Origin: a bacterium
GTDB lineage: Bacteria > Pseudomonadota > Alphaproteobacteria > Acetobacterales > Acetobacteraceae
Length of the DNA stretch: 64,000 nucleotides
Assembly (NCBI GenBank): GCA_026224825.1
Contig: JAMFRO010000057.1
Span: 62,001 to 126,000 of the forward strand
Direction of reading: 5' to 3'
The notes beneath the pieces are model-generated. The model made no database searches, was not told where the DNA came from, and worked only from the letters and a program-made list of their open reading frames with translations. The position numbers were made by a program, and so were the translations under genes. Shown here piece by piece: positions 44,050-51,413 of the stretch; position 1 is the stretch's first letter, and each line of letters starts with the position of its first letter.

Positions 44050-44799
44050 ATGAGTGTGAAGCCGACCAACGCGAAGCCAGGAGAGACGACGGCCAAGGCA
44101 CGGCCGCTGGTGGTGCGCGCGGCACCGGCGAAGCCCGCCCTGGCGGACCGGCGAGGCAAAATACTGCAGACCGCCACACAGCGCTTCGCTGAACACGGGT
44201 TTGAAGCCACCACCGTGCGGCAGATCGCCGATGATGTGAGTATCCTCTCCGGCAGCCTGTACCATCACTTCGCCAGCAAGGAGGCGATGCTGCATGATAT
44301 CGTGCGGGAGACGGTGGAGAAAATGCGCGATAATGTGGTGCGGATTTCCCAGGCCCCGGTGGATGCCGAGCACCGGCTGACCGCGCTGATATTGCTGGAA
44401 CTTGGCGAAATGACGCGTAACCAGCAAGTGCACGCCATCCTCTCCAATGAACGGAAATTCTTCCGCAACAGGGAGGAATTCGCCTATGTGGTGAAAGCCA
44501 AACGCGAGGCCTATCACGCCTGGTGCGCGACGTTGCAGGATGGCATCGATTCCAAACTATTCAAGTCGAGCGTCGATTTCTACCTCACCATCAGCACCAT
44601 CATCCGCATGCTCAGCGCCGCCGCGGATTGGTATAAAAACGAAGAGACCTATATGTCTCGCCCTTTCGGCCCTTACACGCTGGATGGCGTTATCGATTTC
44701 CACCTCGAATTCGTTCTGAGCGCAGTCCGCCTGCCCGAACGCACCGCCGCCCCGATCCCACGCCAGGCCTGCGAGGAACTGGCGCTGTTCATCGGCTAG
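44050..44799 (+). CDS. TetR-family regulator (candidate repressor at AGCAAGCGCTTGCT)
   Basis: 249 residues. A ~35-residue basic leader precedes the HTH (ADRRGKILQTATQRFAEHGF, TVRQIADDVSILSGSLYHHF, ASKEAMLHDIVRETVEKM). The ligand domain (RMLSAAADWYKNEETYMSRP) is of the KstR2/TetR_C type seen with acyl-CoA ligands. Divergent from the CoA transferase. Its stop overlaps the first base of the MITE-like repeat at 44797. Confidence 0.9.
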   Translation: MSVKPTNAKPGETTAKARPLVVRAAPAKPALADRRGKILQTATQRFAEHGFEATTVRQIADDVSILSGSLYHHFASKEAMLHDIVRETVEKMRDNVVRISQAPVDAEHRLTALILLELGEMTRNQQVHAILSNERKFFRNREEFAYVVKAKREAYHAWCATLQDGIDSKLFKSSVDFYLTISTIIRMLSAAADWYKNEETYMSRPFGPYTLDGVIDFHLEFVLSAVRLPERTAAPIPRQACEELALFIG

Positions 44800-44903
44800 A
44801 GCGCGATCGGTTGAGGTCCGCTCATCTTGAGCGGCCGAAACCGTGAATCGCCCTCTAAAAAATACCTGGAGCAGGATCGCACTTGAAGCGATCATGCTCC
44901 AGG
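44797..44903. mobile_element. MITE-like repeat, copy 1
   Basis: About 105 bp nearly identical to 45580-45685. Starts TAGAGCGCGATCGG and ends GCGATCATGCTCCAGG. The sister copy ends with an imperfect inverted version of the start (GCAATCACGCTCTA). An inner hairpin CCGCTC-atctt-GAGCGG is present. No ORF. Both ends touch the stop codons of neighbouring genes. Confidence 0.7.
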
Positions 44904-44926
44904 TTTGGGTGTGCCAAGAACCTGGT

Positions 44927-44950
44927 GATCAAAATCACACGCTTGGTACC
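44927..44950. repeat. Left inverted repeat around the Rossmann gene
   Basis: ATCAAAATCACACGCTTGGT followed by ACC. It is the reverse complement of 45553-45576 apart from one inserted base. The arm also resembles the hairpin at 12505. Together with the MITE-like copies it brackets the gene at 45014. Confidence 0.65.
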
Positions 44951-45013
44951 CGCCAGCGGTATGGCGAAAACCGAGCCATTGCTGACGCCGCACCCGAGGT
45001 GCAGTGTCGGAAG

Positions 45014-45505
45014 ATGATCCCGTTCAAAGCGTCGCTCGTCGTCGGCGGCACCGGCATGCTGACCCTTGCGACGCGGTGGTTGCTGGTCCGTTCCGAAACG
45101 ACCGTCGTTGTCGCGCGGCGCGCCAGCTCCTTTGGGCGGGGCTCTGGCCTCATTTCCATTGATGCAGATTGGACCAGTCCGTCGTTTTCGAGCGTCGTTG
45201 GCGCGGCGCTCGAACACTCACCTCCGTTGGACGCGGCTCTCGTCTGGCTTCATGACCCCGCCCTGCACCTTCCGGGGCTCTTGCCGTGGCTGTCGGGAGC
45301 TCGGGTGGTTCTCGTTCTCGGGAGCATGGATGGGCATCCTGAAGTCCCCGCCGGGGCCAGCCAAATCGCCACCTTGCGCCTTGGAAGTATACCGACGGCC
45401 CGAGGGCGTCGTTGGCTGACGCACGAGGAGATCAGCGCTGGCGCGATCGCTTCTCTCGAGGATGGCCACAGCCGTATCGTTGGCGAGCTGACGGCTACGG
45501 GCTGA
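45014..45505 (+). CDS. Small Rossmann-like protein in a repeat-bracketed cassette
   Basis: 163 residues beginning MIPFKASLVVGGTGMLTLAT, a nucleotide-binding Rossmann start (GGTGML), then TTVVVARRAS, DADWTSPSFSSVV, DAALVWLHDPALHLPGLLPW and VVLVLGSMDGHPEVP. This fits a truncated NAD(P)-binding domain without a visible catalytic motif. Codon use looks GC-rich but slightly unlike its neighbours. It lies between inverted repeats (44927, 45553) and MITE-like direct repeats (44797, 45580), suggesting it moved as a unit. Function unknown. Confidence 0.68.
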   Translation: MIPFKASLVVGGTGMLTLATRWLLVRSETTVVVARRASSFGRGSGLISIDADWTSPSFSSVVGAALEHSPPLDAALVWLHDPALHLPGLLPWLSGARVVLVLGSMDGHPEVPAGASQIATLRLGSIPTARGRRWLTHEEISAGAIASLEDGHSRIVGELTATG

Positions 45506-45552
45506 AGGGCCCCTTTCCGCCCGACCTAGTCGTTCCCGATCATTCGCACACC

Positions 45553-45576
45553 GGTACCAAGGCGTGTGATTTTGAC
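45553..45576. repeat. Right inverted repeat around the Rossmann gene
   Basis: GGTACCAAGGCGTGTGATTT followed by TGAC, the reverse complement of 44927-44950 with one extra base. It ends 4 nt before the second MITE-like copy. It can also form a transcription end for the Rossmann gene. Confidence 0.65.
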
Positions 45577-45579
45577 CGC

Positions 45580-45685
45580 TAGAGCGCGATCGGTTGAGGT
45601 CCGCTCATCTTGAGCGGCCGAAACCGTGAATCGCCCTCTCAAAAATAGCTGGAGCAGGATCGCACTTGAAGCAATCACGCTCTAG
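45580..45685. mobile_element. MITE-like repeat, copy 2
   Basis: Direct repeat of 44797-44903, offset 783 nt, differing at a handful of positions. Terminal TAGAGCGCGATCGG and GCAATCACGCTCTA are imperfect inverted repeats (11 of 14). Its right end includes the stop codon of the minus-strand FAH gene, so insertion shaped that gene's 3' end. Confidence 0.7.
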
Positions 45686-46527
45686 CGAGCAAGCCGCGAG
45701 ATCGTTACCGGCACGTCCATGCGGCCTATACGCGGGATGTCGATTGTCATGACATCGCCCGCGACAACCGGGCCTACGTCGGCTGTGCCGGACATTATGA
45801 TGTCGCCGGGGTAGAGGGTCATGGAGGTGGAGGCGTAGGCTACGAGTTGGGCGGGGCTGCCGGTGAGGTCTGAGAAGTTGCGGGCGCCGCGCAGTTCGTT
45901 GTTTATACGGAATGTGAAGCTGAGGGTGGAGGGGTCGGGGATTTCGTCGGCGGTGACGAGGCAGGGGCCGAGCATGCCGTAGGTGTCGAAAGATTTGCAG
46001 AAGGAGAAGAATTCTTTTTCTTCTTTCATGGTCATGTCCAGGGCGCAGGTGTAGCCGGCGACGTAGTTCAGCGCTTCGGCTTCGGTGACGTTGGTGCAGG
46101 TTTTTCCTATGACGATGGCGAGTTCGGGTTCGTGCAACGTGGTGCGGTCGGGCCAGCGGAGTTGCACGCCGTCGCCTTCACCGGCGGCAGCACTTGTGAC
46201 TTTGAGGAGGAAGCCTAGCATTCCCAGCGGGGCTTTGTGGATGTTCCAGTTGCCGACGCCGCAGATGAATTTGCCGGGGTTGGCGACGGGGGAGAGCAGG
46301 CTCACATCAGCACGCGCGATGAGGGGGGCGGAGATGGAGAGGGCTTCCAGTTGCGGGCGTAGTTTTGGGAGGTGGTTGAGAAAATGATCGCCGGGGGGGA
46401 CGGGCCAGTGCAGCGGGGGCAAGGAGGTGGCGACTGTTGTGACATCGCGGATGCCGTCCTCCTGCAGCAGGCCGAGGCGGGGTTGTTTTGTGTCGTCGCT
46501 TTTGAGCGTGAAGCGGCAGAGGCGCAT
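45682..46527 (-). CDS. Fumarylacetoacetate hydrolase family protein
   Basis: 281 residues. Short N-terminal lid domain (MRLCRFTLKSDD, GLLQEDGIRDVT), then the FAH barrel: GKFICGVGNWNIHKAPL, the metal-binding HEPELAIVIGKTC (E-x-E), GYTCALDMTMKE, KSFDTYGMLGPCLVTADEI and GDIIMSGTADVGPV. Family members hydrolyse or decarboxylate beta-diketo or oxo acids. Downstream member of a thiolase/OB-fold gene group. Stop codon lies in a MITE-like repeat. Confidence 0.9.
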   Translation of the reverse strand: MRLCRFTLKSDDTKQPRLGLLQEDGIRDVTTVATSLPPLHWPVPPGDHFLNHLPKLRPQLEALSISAPLIARADVSLLSPVANPGKFICGVGNWNIHKAPLGMLGFLLKVTSAAAGEGDGVQLRWPDRTTLHEPELAIVIGKTCTNVTEAEALNYVAGYTCALDMTMKEEKEFFSFCKSFDTYGMLGPCLVTADEIPDPSTLSFTFRINNELRGARNFSDLTGSPAQLVAYASTSMTLYPGDIIMSGTADVGPVVAGDVMTIDIPRIGRMDVPVTISRLAR

Positions 46528-46539
46528 GATTTTCTCCCT

Positions 46540-46944
46540 TTATATCGTGAAGACTGGGACGTTGGTGTCGCCCGCTTTGGCCCAGTTTTGTTTTACTTTT
46601 GCACCTATGACGATGGCATCGAGCGATGTGTCAACGATGGCGGCGATGAGGCGGATATTGCCGGCTTCGGGGAATTCTATGAGGGCCGGCACGGTGGGTG
46701 GCTGGTCTTTGGCGCGGATGATGGTGAAGGAATAGATGAGCCCCTGCCCTGCTGGTTGCCATTGCGTGTGCTGCGAGCGGCAGGCGGGGCAGAACGGGCC
46801 GGGTGGCCAGCGGAAGGTGTGGCAGGCGCCGCATTGGGGGAGTAAAAGCCTGCCCTCGGCGGTGGCGTCCCAGAAGGGTTTGGTCCAGGCATCCGTGGGG
46901 ATTTCGAGGGTGCTGAGGTCGCGGCGGGCGCTGATCTCGGTCAT
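46540..46944 (-). CDS. Zn-ribbon / OB-fold acyl-CoA-associated protein
   Basis: 134 residues. Zinc ribbon CGACHTFRWPPGPFCPAC near the N-terminus, then the OB-fold (GLIYSFTIIRAKDQPP, YIVALIEF-like ALIEFPEAGNIRLIAAIV, IGAKVKQNW). This DUF35/OB_aCoA family forms complexes with thiolase-like proteins. Start ATG 46944 overlaps the thiolase stop by 4 nt, which supports a thiolase partnership. Confidence 0.9.
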   Translation of the reverse strand: MTEISARRDLSTLEIPTDAWTKPFWDATAEGRLLLPQCGACHTFRWPPGPFCPACRSQHTQWQPAGQGLIYSFTIIRAKDQPPTVPALIEFPEAGNIRLIAAIVDTSLDAIVIGAKVKQNWAKAGDTNVPVFTI

Positions 46945-48104
46945 GCCGCACTCCTGAGGATGGCGCCGCTGAGGGGGATGGGGGCTGGGCCGCCGCTGAC
47001 CAAAGCGTATTTTGCATTGGGTATCTGGTTTATGGCGGTGCCGCGGAGTTGCTCCACGGCTTCGCGGATATGGGTCATGCCTATGACATAGGCCTCTGAG
47101 AGATGGCCGCCGTGCGGGTTTACCGGGATGCTGCCACCCAAGCGGATGGCGCCTGATTCCACGAAGGGACCGCCTTCGCCGCGCGGACAAAAACCGTAGT
47201 CTTCAAGTTGCATGAGGACCAATGGAGAAAAATGGTCGTAGAGCAAAGCTACGTCTATGTCCTGCGGGGTGATGCCGGCTTGCGCATAAAGGCGGCGGGC
47301 GGTGTGGGCGCTGCCGGTGGAGGCGAAATCCTCGTCCGGCATATTGAGCCAGAAGAAGGCGCGGCCCCAGTTGCGCGCGCCACCATGGGCGGAGGCGGCG
47401 ATGTGCACGGGTTTTTGGCGGAGGTCGCGGGCACGTTCGGCGCTGGTGACGATGAAGGCCAGAGCGCCATCGGTTTCCAGACAGAAATCCAGCCGGCAGA
47501 GCGGGTCCGACAGCATGGGGGCTGCCAGGTACTCGTCCATGCTGAGGGGTTTGCGGCGGATGGCTGTAGGGCGTGTGCTTGCGGCCTGGCGGGAGGCGAT
47601 GACGATCTCGCCGAAGGCCTCGCGGCGCGTGCCGTAGAGATGCATGTGACGGCGGGTGAGCAGCGCCATGGTCTGGCCGGGGCCTTGGAGCCCGGCGGCG
47701 CTGGCCCACACATTGTCCGGCGTGGCGGCCATGTTGGCGAAGGTGACGCCGTAGCGGTTGGTGGATTGCTGGCAGGCGCCGAGGCACAGCACGGTGTGCG
47801 CACGGCCGGTTTGGATGGCCAGCGCCGCGAGGTCCAGCACACCGGCGGAGCCGCCACCCTGGGCGGCGATGAGGGCGGCGAAGTTGAGTTCGGGCAGCCC
47901 GAGCATTTCCGTGAGCTGGCCGGGCTCGATGACACCTGAGGCGTAGCCGGCGATGCCGTCTATGGCGGTGATGGGGAGACCGGCGTCATCGGCGGCGGCG
48001 ATGACGGCTTTGCCGATGAGCTCGTGTTTGGTTTGGGGGAGGGATTCGCCGCGAAAATAGTACGGGGTGGCGCCGATGCCGACGATGGCGGGTTCTTGGT
48101 TCAT
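46941..48104 (-). CDS. Thiolase-fold (SCP2-type / lipid-transfer) protein
   Basis: 387 residues, thiolase superfamily: IVGIGATPYYFRGESLPQT, GIAGYASGVIEPGQLTEM, AAQGGGSAGVLDLAALAIQT, VLCLGACQQSTNRYG and PVNPHGGHLSEAYVIGMTHI. The position of the nucleophilic Cys of true thiolases is not obvious, as in the lipid-transfer/Ltp2-like aldolase group that works with a DUF35 partner. Start ATG 48104 with GGGGGAGG before it. The operator copy at 48155 lies 51 nt upstream. Confidence 0.88.
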   Translation of the reverse strand: MNQEPAIVGIGATPYYFRGESLPQTKHELIGKAVIAAADDAGLPITAIDGIAGYASGVIEPGQLTEMLGLPELNFAALIAAQGGGSAGVLDLAALAIQTGRAHTVLCLGACQQSTNRYGVTFANMAATPDNVWASAAGLQGPGQTMALLTRRHMHLYGTRREAFGEIVIASRQAASTRPTAIRRKPLSMDEYLAAPMLSDPLCRLDFCLETDGALAFIVTSAERARDLRQKPVHIAASAHGGARNWGRAFFWLNMPDEDFASTGSAHTARRLYAQAGITPQDIDVALLYDHFSPLVLMQLEDYGFCPRGEGGPFVESGAIRLGGSIPVNPHGGHLSEAYVIGMTHIREAVEQLRGTAINQIPNAKYALVSGGPAPIPLSGAILRSAA

Positions 48105-48154
48105 TTGCTCCTCCCCCTTTCTTGGGGATGAGGGTACATCACGCGGGTTTTTGT

Positions 48155-48168
48155 AGCAAGCGCTTGGT
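48155..48168. promoter_or_regulatory. TetR-type operator palindrome, copy 2
   Basis: AGCAAGCGCTTGGT, one mismatch from the perfect palindrome at 43902. Between the alcohol dehydrogenase stop and the thiolase start, so it probably controls the thiolase / OB-fold / FAH genes. Confidence 0.65.
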
Positions 48169-48172
48169 TTAT

Positions 48173-49189
48173 CTATTCCACTTTGAGGACGACGCGGAAA
48201 CGGGCTTTGCCGCTCATCATGTGGTCATAGGCGGCTTGGGCTTGATCAAGCGGGAAAATCTCGTTCATCGAGGTGATGTTGTTTAGCTCGCTGAAATTGA
48301 GCGTGTCTTCGGAATCCGCCGCGGTGCCGGAGTACCAGCCGCGCACGGCGGCGGATTTCATCAGCAGGTCCAAAGAGTTGATGGTGATGGGGCCGACGGC
48401 GCCGATGACCATCATGACGCCGTTGGGGCCGAGGCCGCCGATGATGGCTTCCATGGCCTGGGGGTTGGTGACGGTGGCGATGATGGCTTTGGCACCACCT
48501 TTGGCGAGCAAAGCGGCGGCGGGATCTTCGGCGGCGCTGTCGATGTAGTCATGCGCGCCGAGGGAGCGGGCGAGCGCTTCTTTGCCGCGCCCACGGTTGA
48601 CGGCGATGGTGCGGAAACCCTGGTGGGCGGCGAATTGGATGGCCAGGTGGCCGAGGCCGCCGATGCCGTGGATGGCGACGAGATCGCCGGGCCTGGCACC
48701 GCTGTTGCGCAGCGCGTTGAAAGTGGTGATGCCGGCGCAGAGCAGCGGGGCGGCTTCCACTGAATCCAATGTGTCCGGCACGCGGGCCAGAGCGGAGCTG
48801 AGGGCCAGCATGTGGGTGGCGTAACCGCCGTCGCGGGAAACGCCGGTGGCGCCGTGCACGTTCTCGCAGGCGAAGGCCATGTTGCGGCGGCAGTTGCCGC
48901 AATAGCCGCAATTGCCGCCATGCCAGCCCACGCCGACACGCTGGCCCGGTTCCCAGCCCTGAACGTCCGGGCCGAGGGCGTCGATGATGCCGATGACCTC
49001 ATGGCCGGGGATGCGCGGGTAGGCAATGTTGGGGAACAGGCCTTGCACGGTTACGGAATCACTATGGCAGACGCCGCAGGCCTGGACGCGGATACGGACC
49101 TCATGCGGGCCGGGGGCGGGCAGATCTCGCTCCTCCAGACGGAAGGGGGCGTTGACTTCGGGAACTACCATTGCGCGCATTTTGGACAT
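48173..49189 (-). CDS. Zinc-dependent alcohol dehydrogenase
   Basis: 338-residue MDR enzyme. Catalytic zinc: CGVCHSD and GHEVIG; structural zinc: CGYCGNCRRNMAFAC. NAD motif IHGIGGLGHLAIQFAAH; VRGWYSGTAADSEDTLNFSE near the end. Typical of the AdhA/cinnamyl-type group. Precedes the thiolase gene on the same strand, with the operator between them. Divergent from GST. Confidence 0.92.
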   Translation of the reverse strand: MSKMRAMVVPEVNAPFRLEERDLPAPGPHEVRIRVQACGVCHSDSVTVQGLFPNIAYPRIPGHEVIGIIDALGPDVQGWEPGQRVGVGWHGGNCGYCGNCRRNMAFACENVHGATGVSRDGGYATHMLALSSALARVPDTLDSVEAAPLLCAGITTFNALRNSGARPGDLVAIHGIGGLGHLAIQFAAHQGFRTIAVNRGRGKEALARSLGAHDYIDSAAEDPAAALLAKGGAKAIIATVTNPQAMEAIIGGLGPNGVMMVIGAVGPITINSLDLLMKSAAVRGWYSGTAADSEDTLNFSELNNITSMNEIFPLDQAQAAYDHMMSGKARFRVVLKVE

Positions 49190-49244
49190 GCCGGCCTCCG
49201 TTGCGGGGTTTCTGCTCCGGGGTATCTTGGGATTAAACTTCGAT

Positions 49245-49275
49245 AATCAATGTGCATGCGAAAACGCCATTGATT
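49245..49275. promoter_or_regulatory. Inverted repeat between adh and GST genes
   Basis: AATCAATG (49245-49252) and CATTGATT (49268-49275) with a 15-nt spacer, in the divergent promoter region. Candidate operator. Confidence 0.5.
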
Positions 49276-49325
49276 GACATGGTGGCGCGCGGGGTTAGCG
49301 TGGTGGAAAATCAGGAGAAATGCCC

Positions 49326-49958
49326 ATGATTAAGATCCACCATCTGCTCGTTTCGCAATCGGAGCGGGTGATCTGGCTGATGGAGGAGTTGGGGCTGCCT
49401 TACGAGCTGCAATCCTATCCGCGCCAGCCGAATTATATGGCGGCACCGGAATTTCTGGCGCTGAATCCGGTGGGCCAGGCGCCGGTGATTGAGGATGGGG
49501 ATGTGGTGCTGGCGGAATCGCTGGCGATTGTGACGTATATTCTGGAGCTATATGGCCAGGGGCGCTTGCGTATTGCACCCGGTGAGAAGGGTTATGCGGA
49601 TTATGTGTATTGGATGGCCTATTCGATTGGCGGGCTGGCGCCGCAGGCGATGCAATATATGACGGCGTTGCGCATGGGCACCGAGAGCGGGCCGTTTGCC
49701 GATATGGCGCGGGAGCGGCGGGGCCGGCATCTGGGCATGATTGATAAAAGGCTGGCGGGGAATGAGTGGCTGGCGGGTGACAAATTCACGGGCGCGGAGA
49801 TCATGTGCCATTTTCCCTTTGGCGCCACCATGCGCAAATTTGGGGCGATGGATATTTCGGACTACCCGAACATCCAGCGCTGGCTGCAGCGGATAAATGA
49901 GCGGCCGACTTTTCAGCGGGCGATGAAGATTGCGGGGAATGAGGGGCCGGCTGGATAA
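49326..49958 (+). CDS. Glutathione S-transferase
   Basis: 210 residues. N-terminal thioredoxin fold with HHLLVSQSERVIWLMEELGL (Ser/Arg at the glutathione-activating position), LNPVGQAPVIEDGDVVLAES with the cis-Pro, and a C-terminal helical domain (LAGDKFTGAEIMCHFP). ATG 49326 preferred over ATG 49320 because AGGAG is 8 nt upstream of it rather than 2. Uses the glutathione made by gshA. Confidence 0.9.
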   Translation: MIKIHHLLVSQSERVIWLMEELGLPYELQSYPRQPNYMAAPEFLALNPVGQAPVIEDGDVVLAESLAIVTYILELYGQGRLRIAPGEKGYADYVYWMAYSIGGLAPQAMQYMTALRMGTESGPFADMARERRGRHLGMIDKRLAGNEWLAGDKFTGAEIMCHFPFGATMRKFGAMDISDYPNIQRWLQRINERPTFQRAMKIAGNEGPAG

Positions 49959-50034
49959 TTCCATGCACTTGAGGAAGATTTCGCGGATGCTATGATGATG
50001 TTCAGGCCGGGGTAACTGGCCATGGAGGAACATG

Positions 50035-50859
50035 ATGGATAGCACGTTGGAATACCGCAAGATCAAACCGCTGATCGGGACCGAGATTTTGGCCGATAAG
50101 GCGGGGCTGCTGAGCGGCGTGCATGCCGGGGAAATACGGCGGCTGCTGGAGGAGACCGGCGTGCTGGTGTTTCCGAAAATCGATTTTACGGATGCGGAGC
50201 AGATCGCTTTTACCACCACGCTGGGCAAGTTTGCGAAAGAGCTGAAGGGCGAGGAAATTTATAAGGTCTCGTTGGATAAGGGGCAGAATGCCACTGCGGA
50301 ATATCTGAAGGGGGCGTTTTTCTGGCATATCGATGGGACGATGTCGCCGATGCCGATTCTGGCCTCGCTGCTGGCCAGCAAGGTGCGCGCACCTGAGGGT
50401 GGGGATACGGATTTCTGCAATACCTATGCGGCTTATGATGCGCTCTCCGATGACGATAAGACGCTGCTCGCGGGCAAACGGGCGGTACATACCTTGGCGT
50501 CGTCGCAGCTTGAGGTGGACCCGCAGCCGAGCCTGGCGAAATACCGGGAATGGCGCGCTTACGGCAAGAATGAACTGCCGCTGGTGTGGACGCATCGCTC
50601 CGGGCGCAGATCGCTGGTGATCGGCAATACGGCGCATCATGTGGTGGGGATGGACCCGCTGGAGAGCGAGGAATTGCTGATACGTTTGCGCGACCACGCG
50701 ACGCAGCCGGAATTTTACTACCGGCACGTGTGGGCGGATGGCGATGCGGTGATGTGGGATAATACCGGGACGATGCATCGGGCTACGCCTTATGCGCTGG
50801 ATTGCGGGCGGATGCTGCATAGGACCAAGCTGGAGGGCGAGGAACCGTTTGCGGCGTGA
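50035..50859 (+). CDS. TauD/TfdA-family dioxygenase, second copy
   Basis: 274 residues. HxD in FFWHIDGTMSPMP and distal His in WDNTGTMHRATPYALDCGRM, with the 2-oxoglutarate Arg downstream. Same overall layout as the protein at 35548 (TYAAYDAL versus TYAAYEAL, PLVWTHRSGRRSLVIG versus PLVWTRKNGRKSLMIG). GGAGGA precedes two adjacent ATGs (50032, 50035); the second has better spacing. Followed by a DUF1330 gene. Confidence 0.87.
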   Translation: MDSTLEYRKIKPLIGTEILADKAGLLSGVHAGEIRRLLEETGVLVFPKIDFTDAEQIAFTTTLGKFAKELKGEEIYKVSLDKGQNATAEYLKGAFFWHIDGTMSPMPILASLLASKVRAPEGGDTDFCNTYAAYDALSDDDKTLLAGKRAVHTLASSQLEVDPQPSLAKYREWRAYGKNELPLVWTHRSGRRSLVIGNTAHHVVGMDPLESEELLIRLRDHATQPEFYYRHVWADGDAVMWDNTGTMHRATPYALDCGRMLHRTKLEGEEPFAA

Positions 50860-50886
50860 AAAACTTCTGATTTTGGAGATAGGTTG

Positions 50887-51189
50887 ATGACTGCTTATAT
50901 GATTGCGACGCGGCTGGGGGCGGTGCGTGATGCCGCATCTCTGGCTGAATACAGCCGGTTGAACCGGGAAAATGCCGCGGTTTTTCGGGCGCAGTATAAT
51001 GTGACGCCGCTGGTGGTCTATGGTGCGCTGGAAGCGGCCGAGGGGCCGGCGCCGGATGGGATTATAATATTGCAATTCCCCAGCATGGCGGATGCCAGAG
51101 CCTGGTATGACAGCCCCGGCTATCAGCAGGCTTTGCCGTACCGGCAGAAGGCCGCTGATTATAATGTGGTGTTCGTCGAGGGGCTGTAG
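50887..51189 (+). CDS. DUF1330 family protein
   Basis: 100-residue ferredoxin-like small protein: MTAYMIATRLGAVRDAASLA, ALEAAEGPAPDGIIILQFPS, MADARAWYDSPGYQQALPYR. The W-Y-x-S-P-x-Y segment is the family signature. Function unknown; probably coupled to the dioxygenase 27 nt upstream. Confidence 0.87.
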   Translation: MTAYMIATRLGAVRDAASLAEYSRLNRENAAVFRAQYNVTPLVVYGALEAAEGPAPDGIIILQFPSMADARAWYDSPGYQQALPYRQKAADYNVVFVEGL

Positions 51190-51232
51190 GGCCATTTCGC
51201 GATCACACGAACCATGAACAGCCTATAATTTG

Positions 51233-51265
51233 CCTGTATTTGATTATATTTTAATCCAATACAGG
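51233..51265. promoter_or_regulatory. Inverted repeat upstream of the permease, site 1
   Basis: CCTGTATT (51233-51240) and AATACAGG (51258-51265) around a 17-nt AT-rich spacer. In the 224-nt region before the methylated-amine genes. Confidence 0.5.
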
Positions 51266-51343
51266 TAAATTAACGACCACCACCCTCGTCGTCCGTGAGT
51301 CTTTGCCTCAATTTTGATGTTTATTAAGTGGCATTATTTTTGC

Positions 51344-51375
51344 TTGACGGTTAAATCATGAGTCCAAACCGTCAA
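51344..51375. promoter_or_regulatory. Inverted repeat upstream of the permease, site 2
   Basis: TTGACGGTT (51344-51352) and AACCGTCAA (51367-51375), 14-nt spacer, about 40 nt before the permease ATG. The first arm could double as a -35 box, so a bound regulator would affect transcription directly. Confidence 0.55.
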
Positions 51376-51413
51376 AGCGTGCCCTTTTTCATCATCGGAT
51401 CTGAGGAGTTGTT

